Positions 8,979 to 19,214 are shown, counted from the first letter of the stretch. The stretch: DNA of 64,000 nt from Labilibaculum sp. K2S (GCF_030372765.1 NZ_JAUCMW010000002.1:261285-325284); one strand, 5' to 3'. A program made the numbers and translations. The notes: generated from the sequence alone by a model not told the origin.

Positions 8979-10202
8979 TTAATTGTTTGTTATTATGTTC
9001 TTCAATTCATAAATATAGTAATGACCAAACATGCCATCTTTGTCTTCAATTATCTTGGCATAAATTCCAGGTTTATCATTAATCATCCATAGTTTATATT
9101 TCTCTTCGGAAGTGCCAACAGACTCAATTACGGTACAATCGAAAGTGCCCGATGGTGTTGTTAGTTTTTCTTGCCCAGCCACCCGAAACGAATTCTCTTT
9201 TAATGGATACAGGCGATTATAATAATTGAAATCCAAAATATTCGGAGGTAATTGAGTATCATCAGGCAAATTGTATCTGTCGTATCCGTAAAAAATAAAA
9301 TCGATACTTACACTTTGTTCATCTTTATCGGTCTTAACATCGGCGGTCAGTTTTTTAGTTTCAAAAACTTTTGTCCCTTCTACTAATGTTGAAAAATTAT
9401 ATTCCAATTGACTCGTATTTACTAAAGACATCAGCATTTCAAAAGGATCAGTCCAAGGCAATTTTCCTTCCTCACTATCATACTTATAATCACCATTCTC
9501 ATCGAAAAAATCATCTCCCGTAAAGTTCAATCTTTCGATCTTTTGGGAACTATCATCTGATTTACGAATGATTATCTCCACTCCTGCATTCTCTAAAACC
9601 AATTCTTTTTTACTGATTGTAAGGATTCTGTTTTTACCTCGAACCTGCTCAATTCTACCAATCAACAAAAGACTTTTCTCCTCCTGATTGTAAATCCACA
9701 TTCCACCAGTTCTACTTTCCATTCCCGGCTCTTTCTCGATAAAAGTAAAACTGTCCGGAGCTTCAAAGGTCAATACTCTTGTTGAATCATCATTTGCATC
9801 ATCAGCAAACTTCCATGATCCAATGAGACCTGATTCAGAATTAATCTTAGCTATTTCATCCATATTTAATCTGGACAAAAACCATTTCTGATCACCCTTT
9901 TCAAAGTTTAGCTCTTTCTCGTTCAAATTTATAATCTTACAATCTCCGACAAAATCTTTATCCATATCCGAGGTCATAATCAATTTCTCTTCTTTCTGAT
10001 TATGCGACCACGATCCAACATCAATTCCCTGAGTTATAATAGATCCATTTGCACTGTAATCGATAACAAATAATGGTTCATCAACTTGATCGCCCACCAC
10101 AATTTTCGTAACCAGCCAGCTCCCACTTATTTTTGAATCCTGAGCATTTGTCACTTTTATCAGCGACAGCAATACGATAAGAATAATTGTTGCTTTTTTC
10201 AT
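8979..10202 (-). CDS. secreted protein with two lipocalin-like repeats
   Basis: 407 residues with a signal peptide (KVTNAQD). Two tandem related modules begin GSWLVTKIVVGD and GSWKFADDAND and each includes a W-(S/I)-(H/Y)-N-x-E-E-K-x-L segment; this pattern is like Bacteroidota lipocalin-like domains. A distinct C-terminal domain (about 225-400) resembles TapB/DUF3108-like proteins in having SxTLPSGTFDC-like text (LTTPSGTFDCTVIES). Periplasmic role unknown. Overlap-free spacing of 2-3 bp with both neighbours supports an operon. Confidence 0.7.
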   Translation of the reverse strand: MKKATIILIVLLSLIKVTNAQDSKISGSWLVTKIVVGDQVDEPLFVIDYSANGSIITQGIDVGSWSHNQKEEKLIMTSDMDKDFVGDCKIINLNEKELNFEKGDQKWFLSRLNMDEIAKINSESGLIGSWKFADDANDDSTRVLTFEAPDSFTFIEKEPGMESRTGGMWIYNQEEKSLLLIGRIEQVRGKNRILTISKKELVLENAGVEIIIRKSDDSSQKIERLNFTGDDFFDENGDYKYDSEEGKLPWTDPFEMLMSLVNTSQLEYNFSTLVEGTKVFETKKLTADVKTDKDEQSVSIDFIFYGYDRYNLPDDTQLPPNILDFNYYNRLYPLKENSFRVAGQEKLTTPSGTFDCTVIESVGTSEEKYKLWMINDKPGIYAKIIEDKDGMFGHYYIYELKNIITNN

Positions 10203-10204
10203 TT

Positions 10205-10816
10205 TTATTTGGATTTAAATGGGTTACCTAACACTTTCATAACTTCATTATAAGCATCTCTAATTTCACTCTCGCTCAAATCAGGCTTCCTTTGTTTGGC
10301 TCTTTTTCTAAAATCATCGTAAGACATGAAATTTGATTGCTTTTGGAGCTTTTCAAATTCCTTTTCGGCTTCTTTCAGCATTCTTTCCAGTTCGGGCTTG
10401 GCTTCATCGAACTGCTTTTCAGCCTTTTTCAGTTCCTGATCCAATTGGCTTTCCTGCACTGGTTTCTTTGGTCTTTCGCCTTCTTTTCCAATGGACTTAT
10501 CTGCATTGATGTATGCATTAATGAATTGAAAAGCATCCTCTTTCGTCAGACCACTCTGATCATTTTTCACCTCATCCATAATTCCCATCTGATTCAACAT
10601 CTGATCGAAATCACTTTGATTGGGCGCCTTTAGGCTATCTTTCTCATCATACTTCAAGAAAAAATCAATCATGGGTTTGGTCGAATCAATCATATTTTTG
10701 TTTGCCTTCATGTAGGTTTCCAGCATCACATCTACGCCTTCTTTTTCCACTTTCCCCTGAGCCAACAAGGTCGAATTGGCGACAAAACAGAGCACTATGA
10801 CTAAAATTTGTTTCAT
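10205..10816 (-). CDS. secreted coiled-coil protein
   Basis: 203 residues with a signal peptide (MKQILVIVLCFVANSTLLAQ) and a long charged helical segment (about 110-165, rich in Glu and Lys). The start codon and first residues match the 6532-7581 gene, and both follow a copy of the leader repeat. First gene of a likely operon with 8979-10202, 8445-8975 and 7861-8406. Function unknown. Confidence 0.7.
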   Translation of the reverse strand: MKQILVIVLCFVANSTLLAQGKVEKEGVDVMLETYMKANKNMIDSTKPMIDFFLKYDEKDSLKAPNQSDFDQMLNQMGIMDEVKNDQSGLTKEDAFQFINAYINADKSIGKEGERPKKPVQESQLDQELKKAEKQFDEAKPELERMLKEAEKEFEKLQKQSNFMSYDDFRKRAKQRKPDLSESEIRDAYNEVMKVLGNPFKSK

Positions 10817-10838
10817 ATGATTATAATTTTTTTTTTAG

Positions 10839-10913
10839 TTACCATATGGAACTTACCAAGCAGGAATAATCATCCCCTTGTGTGTCAAAATTGCTTTGGC
10901 ATGGACGTTTCAT
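10839..10913 (-). repeat. leader repeat, copy B (24-codon uORF)
   Basis: Second copy of the element described at 7586-7678, placed 22 bp upstream of the 10205-10816 start codon. The uORF ends at TAA 10839-10841. The pairing segment near the 3' end carries one mismatch (GCTTGG instead of GCATGG). Confidence 0.75.
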
Positions 10914-10969
10914 ATCTATATTTTTTGTGATAATGAATACAAATACTCTCGTATTACTTGATAATCTGT

Positions 10970-11632
10970 TTACAAATCAGAAATGTCCTTATGAGGAAAA
11001 TTAGGAAGCTCGAAATAGCTGTCAGCAACCGAAACTTCAAATTTGACACTTGTTGCTTCCTTTATTACGGTAATTCCTGCCATATGAGAAACTACTTTAA
11101 GGGTTACCCCTTTGTAAATCCACTCCTTAACGCCAAGAAGATCCCATACTTCACAATCGCAACCCAAAATTTTTTCATTATCCAGTTGCATTCCTCCCAT
11201 ACTTACCATTGTCTCCTTCGCTGCTTCCAATGCATCTAAATTATTCTGGCGCATGTAATCAATTAGAGGATCTTCTTTGGTATAAATTATACTGTTTTTA
11301 TAATCAACCGAATAAAGTTTCTCATTATCAATTTTATAGGCACTACGGGCATTCGTAGTTGTCGATTCTTCTACTCCATTAACATTAACGATGGTAATTG
11401 TTTCCGATTTATCCTCAAAACTCATCTCCAGAGCACCCCATTTTTTGAAATACAAATCTTCTGTGCCTGATCCATTCACATATGGGCCGAATATTGAAGT
11501 TTCGTAATGCACAATACCTGATTCCACGTTATAACGCTTAATGTCCTTACTCTGTAAATCATCGTCCTTATCGCAAGAAAACAATGCGATACTAAATACA
11601 ACTAGTGTTAAGTACTTTACTATATTTTTCAT
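10970..11632 (-). CDS. hypothetical lipoprotein, paralogue of the DUF4412-like protein
   Basis: 220 residues with lipobox Cys at about 20 (IALFSCDKD). The segment LGCDCEVWDLLGVKEWIYKG followed by VTLKVVSHMAGI matches the middle of the 6532-7581 protein. It lacks that protein's C-terminal domain. Likely attached to a periplasmic or outer-membrane face; function unknown. Confidence 0.75.
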   Translation of the reverse strand: MKNIVKYLTLVVFSIALFSCDKDDDLQSKDIKRYNVESGIVHYETSIFGPYVNGSGTEDLYFKKWGALEMSFEDKSETITIVNVNGVEESTTTNARSAYKIDNEKLYSVDYKNSIIYTKEDPLIDYMRQNNLDALEAAKETMVSMGGMQLDNEKILGCDCEVWDLLGVKEWIYKGVTLKVVSHMAGITVIKEATSVKFEVSVADSYFELPNFPHKDISDL

Positions 11633-11675
11633 AATTCAAATTGGTATTTATTTGGTTCGTTTTTAAAAATTCTAA

Positions 11676-13397
11676 TTAGTTCGGAACTACATAAAAGCCT
11701 GTATTTTCCAATTGTTCAATTTTCGCCTCTTTGGCTGTTGGTCGGTTCAACCAAAAATCTTCTTCTGAGCTGATCAAATCTTCAGTTTTTCCTTTATCTA
11801 AATCGCACGTATAGGATCCGCCTATTTCCAAATGATCAGATTTACTATGTACCGAACCATTATCATTATAGGTAACATATCTAACGGTAAGCTTATAATT
11901 GTCACTTTCATCAACATCCAGAACTTCCATTTTACCAAGATACCCGTCAGACGTACCATAAATTATTGTAGTTCCATTTTGCAAAACAACTCCTGATTGA
12001 TTCGCTACTTCAATACTCCCACTTTGCAGGCTGTTCATTTTTGTGTCAATTGCATTTCGATCCAAAGAATCAAAAATTGAATTGCCTGATGTTTTTGGAT
12101 TGCCAGCTGCTGCAATTCCTTCCACTTTCACAAACTCTACTCTACGGTTATTTGCTTTTCCTTCGGGAGTGCTGTTGTTATCCAATGGCTTGCTTTCTCC
12201 ATAGCCTGCATAACTCAATCGGTTCGATGAGATGCCCATCTGAATCAATTTCTCCATCACCACTTTAGCTCTGGCTTCCGACAAACTTTTGTTTGAAGCA
12301 TCATCGCCATCGCTATCGGTATGACCTTCAATACTGAAATTTAGATCCGGCTGTTTTTGTAAGAGTTGGAATATTTCATTGATTGGCCCCATCGATTCAG
12401 GCTTTAAACTTGCCTTGTTTACATCGAAGCGGATACCGTTGCAGATAATTTTACCATTTTGTAATACTCTGTCGTAATATTTCACTCCTCCTTTTGCAAT
12501 GCGAACATTCTTCACATAATATGCTTTATCGGCAGAGAGTTCAGCCCAATAAGCCTGCAGACAGATTCCCGTCGGATTTGCTTCATAATGCGGAATATTT
12601 ATCAATCGAGTGTCATCCATATACACTTTCAACTTGCCTTTTGTGTAGGCTATCGATACATGTATCCATCGGGCTTTATCATTCCAGGTATAATCCAAAT
12701 TCGGGTGTTCTCCGGAAACGTTACTATTTTCAACAGAAATATGTTTGTAGCCTATTTCAATTTCCTGACCACTATTCCTCTGATTTTTTATATCATATAA
12801 GTATACCGAAAATCTATTGCCGTGTACCGGCTTGTAAAAATCAAATTCTACAGTAAAAACTTCCGGCAGATAATCTTCACTTGCATTCTTCAGATATGGA
12901 ACAACAGCTGGCGTTCCATCCATAAACATCATCACATTTTCGCCATTCACACTTGCTATTTCAACCTGCCCTTTCACCAAATCCCAGCGACTAGGGAATT
13001 CACCGTTCTCTTCCGTAATTGCAGGACCATCTTCAAAGATTACAACATCACCGGGAACAAAGTCAAATTTATTCCAAACCACGTCAGGCTTTTTAGCAAC
13101 TTGCTTTTCTGCTCCCTCGTTACTATTATTCCCGTCATTTCTATTTGGGTCTTCATTGTTTCCTGAAGTAATTTTTGACTCTTCATTCGCAGCTTTCTTT
13201 TTCTTCTTCTTTTTACCGAATAAACTTCCAATACCTTCTTCCAGTTTATCGAAGCCTTTATCTACACCTCTTTCTATTTTATTATTAGCACGACGTGTAC
13301 CTTGCTTCTTAACTACTTTTTCCGGCTCCACTACTTGTCCATTTACAAGAGCAAAACAAAATGTGAACAAAAGCGTAATAAATATTCCTTTTTTCAT
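11676..13397 (-). CDS. OmpA-family protein with LamG-like N-terminal domain
   Basis: 573 residues from the ATG at 13397 (a longer frame to 13493 lacks a signal peptide at its start, so the later ATG is preferred). Signal peptide (FALVNGQ), a poly-Lys stretch (GKKKKKKK, about residue 62), a concanavalin/LamG-like beta domain (about 120-300), then a complete OmpA C-terminal peptidoglycan-binding domain (about 320-420) with FDVNKASLKPES, IEGHTDSDGDDASNKSLSEA and RRVEFVKV. A further 100-residue tail follows. It probably anchors the outer membrane or a surface structure to peptidoglycan. Confidence 0.88.
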   Translation of the reverse strand: MKKGIFITLLFTFCFALVNGQVVEPEKVVKKQGTRRANNKIERGVDKGFDKLEEGIGSLFGKKKKKKKAANEESKITSGNNEDPNRNDGNNSNEGAEKQVAKKPDVVWNKFDFVPGDVVIFEDGPAITEENGEFPSRWDLVKGQVEIASVNGENVMMFMDGTPAVVPYLKNASEDYLPEVFTVEFDFYKPVHGNRFSVYLYDIKNQRNSGQEIEIGYKHISVENSNVSGEHPNLDYTWNDKARWIHVSIAYTKGKLKVYMDDTRLINIPHYEANPTGICLQAYWAELSADKAYYVKNVRIAKGGVKYYDRVLQNGKIICNGIRFDVNKASLKPESMGPINEIFQLLQKQPDLNFSIEGHTDSDGDDASNKSLSEARAKVVMEKLIQMGISSNRLSYAGYGESKPLDNNSTPEGKANNRRVEFVKVEGIAAAGNPKTSGNSIFDSLDRNAIDTKMNSLQSGSIEVANQSGVVLQNGTTIIYGTSDGYLGKMEVLDVDESDNYKLTVRYVTYNDNGSVHSKSDHLEIGGSYTCDLDKGKTEDLISSEEDFWLNRPTAKEAKIEQLENTGFYVVPN

Positions 13398-13497
13398 GAC
13401 CTCTATTTTTTGGTTTCGAATACAATGTAAATGTATGCCGTAAACCAAACCTCCAATAGGAAGCATGTTCCAAAAACAAAGATGAATGTTCAAAATA

Positions 13498-14263
13498 TTT
13501 AATATCAGATATTTACATGAATTTTATTTATCTGTATAAATAAATTACAATTACATAACATTCACACAAATGGAAGACAGAAGGGATGCTGATCAGACAC
13601 AATCATGCAATAAAATCCGATCAGTTTAAACATCAATTACCTCTTGGATATGAGACTTTTAGTGACATTTCACGTCTGATCCTTTTTTCTAAAATGTTTG
13701 TGGATTAACAGAGAAAAATAGAAAAGAAAGAAATTGGAGTATTACAAATGTTCCAGATGGCAAAACAAATGTTCCAAAACAATACAACTAATTGAAATAT
13801 AGCTGATTGATACAAGATTTAAATTAACCATCCAAACAAGTATCGTAAAATAAATTGGCTCTGGTTTTAAGAAAACATCATTTTTGAGCCGATAACAATT
13901 AAAATGAGTTGGTAAATTAACAAACACAGGAGCAATAACCCGTATGTGTTTCGTGTAAGGCAACACGAATATCCTCAACAAAAAAGATTCTATAAAATTA
14001 AATGAACTAAGTTTTGATGTTTACTTGGCAAGAGACCAAATAACAAATTGCCTACCTGCTAATCATCAGGTAAGCAACAAGCGATTTTGTTCTCTTTATC
14101 TTTTTAATTTTTAATGTACATCAAACTTTATTTTGATGTACATTAAGATAAAGTTTGATGTACATTAAAAATAATTATTACCTAGATAAAACAAATAGAT
14201 TTACCTGTACACATTAAGAAATACTACTTAAGAATGTATCACAATAAGCTTACTTAAAAAGTT
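13498..14263. other. long intergenic region with several inverted repeats
   Basis: About 770 bp without a credible gene; a 79-codon frame here has no supporting features. It contains a hairpin TTGCCTACCTG / CAGGTAAGCAA (14048-14058 and 14067-14077, one mismatch) and the triple TGTACA-core repeat described separately. It should hold the promoter of the OmpA-family gene and the end of the regulator mRNA. Confidence 0.5.
14108..14171. repeat. 24-bp perfect inverted repeat with a third internal copy
   Basis: Bases 14108-14131 and 14148-14171 are exact reverse complements (24 bp), and the 16-base centre carries a third copy of the core (TTTGATGTACATTAA). The middle copy can pair with either... 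only with the left arm, so two alternative hairpins are possible, plus a full cruciform. It lies about 95 bp downstream of the hybrid regulator's stop codon. Confidence 0.8.
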
Positions 14264-17128
14264 TTAATTGGAATGTTCCTTTATATACTCCGAGGGAGTA
14301 CAACCTTGAATCTCTTTAAAGCATTTGGAAAAATACGAAGTGTCGTTAAATCCGGTAGAAAAACAAACATCACTAATATTCACATCCGGTTTCAATAAAA
14401 TTTCCGATGCCATTTTTATTCTTTGCGTTCTGATGAATGCAGTAGCCGACAGTCCGGTTAATGCTTTTAACTTACGATGAAGTTGTGTTCGGCTCATTAA
14501 AGTCTCCTCGCAAAACTGATCGACAGTAAAATCGGGATTGTGTAAATGCGCTTCCAGAACTTTCTGCAATGTTCTGGCAAATTTCTCTTCTTCTGATGGA
14601 AACACAATATTTAAAGGACTGATAACTATTTCATTTTGATACTTTTTCTGCATCTCTTTTCTTGTGGCAATTAGTCTTTCAACCTTAACAATTAAAGCCT
14701 GAGCATTAAATGGTTTTACAATGTAATCATCTGCACCGGATTTAAGACCATCCAATTCATTGTCATCACCAACTTTGGCAGTCAATAAAATAATTGGTAT
14801 GTGATTGGTTTTTACATCTGCTTTTAAGCAGGAACAAAGTTCAACACCACCAACTTTTGGCATCATTACATCCGAAATAATCAAATCAGGAATATATTCA
14901 ATTGCCATCCTAACACCAATTTCCCCGTCTTCAGCTTCTAAAATTTTGTATTTATGAATAAAGTAAGTCTTGATGTATTTCCGCATATCTAAATTATCCT
15001 CAACAAGCAATAATACGGGCAAATCTTCAATTTTCATCTCATTTTCTTCTTCCGGGTTCAAATCTGAATTTACTTCATAAAACTGCTCCTCTTTTTTTGC
15101 CAGAGGTAAAAGCGACAATTCATTTGCCTTAAAATGCTCTTTAGACGTAGGCAACAACAATTCAAATTGGATAATTTGACTATTGGAACAACTAACCTTT
15201 ATAGGTGCGCGGTAAAGAGCACATAATTCCTTCACTAAAGAGAGTCCGATACCGGTTCCCTGTGTTTCGTTTTCGCCTGCACGATAAAATCGATCAAAAA
15301 TATGAGCCAATTGCTCTTTGGTTAATGTGCAGCCCGAATTACTTACAATGATTTTAATATGATCATTAAACGCGTCAAGCTTCATTTCTACATTCCCATT
15401 TCCAGGAACAAACTTAAATGCATTGGATAATAAATTGGTAATGATTATTTCGACAATATTCGTATCGAACCAAACATCTCCTGATTCATTTATTTCCAAT
15501 TGATAATTTATCTTTTTCTCAGATGCCTGGTAAATAAACGAATTTGAGATTCCTTTTAGTAATGTTGACAAATCGCCTTCCTGTGCCGAGATAGCAAAAT
15601 GGCCTGCATCAATTTTAGAGAGGTTTAACAGTTGATCGACCAATGCAAGTAATCTATTGGTATTACGCAGAATCAGTTTCATTTCATCTTGCTCCTCATT
15701 ACTATGAGGCCGGGCTAAATGCTTTTCTACCGGACCTGTTATTAATGTTAAAGGGGTTCTAAATTCATGGGAAATACTACTGAAGAATTTCGATTTCATC
15801 TGATTGACTATCTGTAACTCTCTTGAAACCTTTTGTTTGTTCTTGTATAAATAATAAAAAAAAGCAGCCAATCCTCCAAAGAGCAATAGCAGAACTCCAA
15901 ACTGATTTCTCTGCATTTTTTTAGACTCCCCAATTAATTGATTTCTGGTATTTAGCAATTCGATCTGATGTGTTTTATTTTCCGATTGATATTTAAATTC
16001 CAAATCATTCATTACACGTACAGTTTCGCTGTTGTATAACGAATCGGTATAATTCTTAGTCAGTAACAGCGCATCACTTGCCTCTCGAAATCTTCCCGTA
16101 GCATAATAAATCTCGTACAACACCTGATTGGCAAACATCAAATTATCAATAGAATGAATTTTTTTTGATAATTCTCTACCTTCCAATAAATTCTTTTCAG
16201 CTTCTTTGTATCTCTTTAATTTTGAACAAACATTTCCGTGTCGAATTAAAATGGTACTCAAATATCGCTGATCATTTTTTTTCCGTTGTAAATCAAGCGC
16301 TTTCTCATAATACTCATACGCTTTTTCATACTCATTCTGAAACATTTTCACCTGCCCCAACAGCTGATAACAAATTCCTTCGCCAATAGGATTGCCACGA
16401 AAGTTTGCCAATTCTAATGATTTGTTCACGTAATAAATCGCAGAATCAGGTTCATGAAGATCAAGATAGACTTCGCCCAAATTGCCATAACTGATCTCTA
16501 AATGATATTTATTCTCACTACTCAATCCATACTTTAAAGATTCCCGAAAATAAGATAAAGCCTTTTTATATTCTTTTTGTACCAAATAGATATTTCCAAT
16601 TCCATTTTCAGCAATTGCCTTGCCATATAAATTGTTAGTAAATTTTGTTGTACTTATTGATGAAACAAAATAATTAAGAGCCTCTTCGTTCCGATCCGTT
16701 TTTCGACAAACAACCCCCAACTCATTGTATATTCGCCCTAATTTGTAATAATCTTTTATTTTATGAGCAAAAGGCAATGATTTTTGATAGTAATATTTAG
16801 CAGAATCGTAGCCATGCGTATATCGATGGTTTACCCCTATCCGATAATATATTTCTGCCAGGCCAGTAGTATCCTCATCTGTTTTAACTTTATTCAAAAG
16901 CAGATGTAAATAGGACGAATATTCATCTTTTAAGATTTTCCTGTTATCAGATACAAGGCCGATTACGCTATCAGAATTTTTCATTTTTCCCTCAACCATA
17001 ATCAGCTCGTTTATGGCTGCTTTCAAGCTATCTAAATCATGAAACCGGACTTTCTTATAATCATCCTTAGAATAAGCTTCAGTAATTAGTATCGCGAAAA
17101 GAAAGAAAAGAAAGAATTTTTTTATCAT
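14264..17128 (-). CDS. TPR-type hybrid two-component system protein (kinase-receiver-AraC)
   Basis: 954 residues from the ATG at 17128, which is followed by a signal peptide (FAILITEAYS). Order: periplasmic TPR repeats (about 50-380), one membrane helix (LLLLFGGLAAFFYYLY), HisKA with SSISHEFRTPL, HATPase with NLLSNAFKF, DRFYRAG and GTGIGLSLV, receiver with phospho-acceptor Asp in DLIISDVMMPKVGG and KPFN, and an AraC/XylS HTH at the C-terminus ending in GFNDTSYFSKCFKE. This one-polypeptide signalling protein senses in the periplasm and controls transcription directly. It lacks the beta-propeller sensor of glycan-type HTCS proteins, so the ligand cannot be inferred. Confidence 0.95.
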   Translation of the reverse strand: MIKKFFLFFLFAILITEAYSKDDYKKVRFHDLDSLKAAINELIMVEGKMKNSDSVIGLVSDNRKILKDEYSSYLHLLLNKVKTDEDTTGLAEIYYRIGVNHRYTHGYDSAKYYYQKSLPFAHKIKDYYKLGRIYNELGVVCRKTDRNEEALNYFVSSISTTKFTNNLYGKAIAENGIGNIYLVQKEYKKALSYFRESLKYGLSSENKYHLEISYGNLGEVYLDLHEPDSAIYYVNKSLELANFRGNPIGEGICYQLLGQVKMFQNEYEKAYEYYEKALDLQRKKNDQRYLSTILIRHGNVCSKLKRYKEAEKNLLEGRELSKKIHSIDNLMFANQVLYEIYYATGRFREASDALLLTKNYTDSLYNSETVRVMNDLEFKYQSENKTHQIELLNTRNQLIGESKKMQRNQFGVLLLLFGGLAAFFYYLYKNKQKVSRELQIVNQMKSKFFSSISHEFRTPLTLITGPVEKHLARPHSNEEQDEMKLILRNTNRLLALVDQLLNLSKIDAGHFAISAQEGDLSTLLKGISNSFIYQASEKKINYQLEINESGDVWFDTNIVEIIITNLLSNAFKFVPGNGNVEMKLDAFNDHIKIIVSNSGCTLTKEQLAHIFDRFYRAGENETQGTGIGLSLVKELCALYRAPIKVSCSNSQIIQFELLLPTSKEHFKANELSLLPLAKKEEQFYEVNSDLNPEEENEMKIEDLPVLLLVEDNLDMRKYIKTYFIHKYKILEAEDGEIGVRMAIEYIPDLIISDVMMPKVGGVELCSCLKADVKTNHIPIILLTAKVGDDNELDGLKSGADDYIVKPFNAQALIVKVERLIATRKEMQKKYQNEIVISPLNIVFPSEEEKFARTLQKVLEAHLHNPDFTVDQFCEETLMSRTQLHRKLKALTGLSATAFIRTQRIKMASEILLKPDVNISDVCFSTGFNDTSYFSKCFKEIQGCTPSEYIKEHSN

Positions 17129-17197
17129 ATTAACAATTATAAATCTTCTTACATAAACAGCTAAAAAACACACGTTAAATATAACACCAATCCTCAA

Positions 17198-17562
17198 TAA
17201 GTTGCCAAACTCTGTAAAAAATTACCACAAACATTCTGAATGAGTGAATTTAAGACAAAAAAAATGCGCATACAAATATATGATCAGAACTTAACAAAAC
17301 AATAATCTTAGCTCAAATTTTAAACCCAAAATATTCTAAATTCATCAAACATTAATCCGAATTAATTATTTGCCATACTACTTTACTAAAATTGATTGAA
17401 AACCTTATACTGCAACTTATATTATAAGTTCAGCATTTATCGGTTATCCGAAGCTACTCTCCCATCAAAATCTCCAAAATTTGGAATATTTATTAGTATC
17501 TTTACCGTCCTTTACATACACATTTACCCGCCTTTTATTTAGCAAGGCAAAAGGATTTTACA
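17198..17562. other. intergenic region between divergent genes
   Basis: About 365-430 bp of AT-rich sequence between the divergent hybrid regulator and cysH. It should contain both promoters; I could not place a good TTTG-N19-TANNTTTG match. No gene seen. Confidence 0.4.
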
Positions 17563-18225
17563 ATGGATTTTGAAAGCATAAAAAAGAAACTGGAGCAATA
17601 CAAAACCGAAGGAAAGACGATGTTTACCACATCCTCTTTTCAGTCGCACAGTCTTGTTTTACTTCATATTATCAGCCGAATAGACAATACCATACCTGTA
17701 TATTTTATCAATACCGGATTTCTATTCCCTGAGACCATTCAGTTTAAAGATCAAATCGCCAAAGAATTTGGATTGAAAATTATAGATGCAAAATCTTCAG
17801 TGCCAAAAGCACAACAAAAAGATGCAAAGGGAAATTTTCTTTTCACCTCTGATCCTGACTACTGTTGTTTCCTAAATAAAGTACAACCTCTGGATGCTGT
17901 TTTGGCTGATCACGATGTTTGGATCAATGGTGTTCGGGCAGATCAGTCGGCTGTTCGAAAAGCGATGAACATTGAACAAGATGCTCCTCATGGTGTCATC
18001 CGGTTTCACCCGATGTTAGACTGGAGCAAGCAGGAAATTTACAAGTACATTAAAGAATACAATCTTCCCCGTCATCCGCTCGAAGCAAAAGGTTACGACA
18101 GCATTGGATGTGAGCCTTGTACACGAAAAATGACTCTGGGAGATGACCGGTCGGCACGATGGTTTGGAATGAAAAAAACCGAATGTGGCTTAAATACCGA
18201 TTTGGTGATTAAAAAAGATAAGTAA
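17563..18225 (+). CDS. cysH: assimilatory APS/PAPS reductase family protein
   Basis: 220 residues of the CysH family. The PP-loop-like segment (TTSSFQSHSLVLLH), the NTGFLFPET motif, the Cys pairs DYCC and GCEPC that bind [4Fe-4S] in the APS reductase subtype, and the C-terminal KTECGL with the catalytic Cys are all present. It reduces adenylyl sulfate to sulfite in cysteine biosynthesis. No other sulfate-assimilation gene is adjacent. The presence of both Cys pairs favours APS over PAPS as substrate. Confidence 0.9.
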   Translation: MDFESIKKKLEQYKTEGKTMFTTSSFQSHSLVLLHIISRIDNTIPVYFINTGFLFPETIQFKDQIAKEFGLKIIDAKSSVPKAQQKDAKGNFLFTSDPDYCCFLNKVQPLDAVLADHDVWINGVRADQSAVRKAMNIEQDAPHGVIRFHPMLDWSKQEIYKYIKEYNLPRHPLEAKGYDSIGCEPCTRKMTLGDDRSARWFGMKKTECGLNTDLVIKKDK

Positions 18226-18264
18226 TAATTACAGCTAATAGTCCGAAATTAAAACACAGATACA

Positions 18265-19182
18265 ATGAGAGTATTAATTACAGGTGGTGCCGGTTACATT
18301 GGCACCGAATTATGCATAAAATTGAATCAGAACCCTGATGTAAAAGAGATTATTGTATTGGATAATCTGCATCAAGCCAACTTCAATCTGTTTTTACACT
18401 CCCAAATAAAACCTGGTAAACTAACTTTTGTTAGAGGTGAACTTTTGGATTCAAGAACTCTCGATAAAATTATAAAAGATGTAGATGTAGTTTATCATCT
18501 TGCTGCTGAAAATTCGGACAACGATAAGCTCCATCATCTTCATGAGCAGGTTAATAACTGGGGAACCGCTGAGTTGGTTTATGCCATCGAAGAAAGCAAT
18601 GTAAAACAATTGATATACGTTAGTTCAACCGCTGTTTACGGTTATTCTGATAATGAATTTGATGTTTACTCAATTCCTGAACCAACCACTTCATTGGGAA
18701 GTTCTACTTTAAGAGGCGAACAACATGTTGAGCGAATCATGTCGAAAATAAACACTCAAATTATTCGTTTGGGAAATGTTTTTGGTTACGGCGTAAGCAT
18801 GAATATGAAAGGAATTCTAAACAGTTTATTTTTCGATTCACATTTTGTGGGGCGTATTTCAATCCACGGAAGTGGAAACCAAAAACGTCCGTTTATTTCT
18901 CTGGAAAAAACCAGCAGTATTTTAGCCAATCTTTTAGGTGGAAAATTAGATTCAGGAGTTTATAATTTGGTGGAATACAACAAATCAATTATGGATTTAG
19001 TGGAAGTTATGCAAGTGCAAAATCCAGACATGGAAATGATTTTTACCAACCAACATCTTGAATTGCCTCAGCAATTGGTTGCTGTTGATGAGCGAATTAT
19101 GAAATTGTACAAAGGAGAAAAATCAGGCTTTGAAGAAGAATTAAAAATACTAAAAGATCATTTTGAGGCTTCAAGCATATAA
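18265..19182 (+). CDS. NAD-dependent epimerase-like protein with altered catalytic motif
   Basis: 305 residues, extended SDR fold. The NAD-binding Rossmann motif GGAGYIG is at residue 7-13, VIVLDNL-like strand 2 at about 30, and LAAENS at about 80. The usual catalytic YxxxK (in homologues YGxSKLxGE) reads LGSSTLRGE here (about 143-152), replacing Tyr by Leu and Lys by Thr. The protein may bind nucleotide or sugar without standard catalysis, or use another base. It starts 39 bp after cysH on the same strand. Confidence 0.85.
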   Translation: MRVLITGGAGYIGTELCIKLNQNPDVKEIIVLDNLHQANFNLFLHSQIKPGKLTFVRGELLDSRTLDKIIKDVDVVYHLAAENSDNDKLHHLHEQVNNWGTAELVYAIEESNVKQLIYVSSTAVYGYSDNEFDVYSIPEPTTSLGSSTLRGEQHVERIMSKINTQIIRLGNVFGYGVSMNMKGILNSLFFDSHFVGRISIHGSGNQKRPFISLEKTSSILANLLGGKLDSGVYNLVEYNKSIMDLVEVMQVQNPDMEMIFTNQHLELPQQLVAVDERIMKLYKGEKSGFEEELKILKDHFEASSI

Positions 19183-19214
19183 AAGCTATTGGTTATACAT
19201 TTGCTGCCAGATAC

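Noticed and set aside
13742-13981. 79-codon minus-strand frame
   Set aside because: No promoter, neighbour or domain support; composition fits chance in AT-rich DNA.
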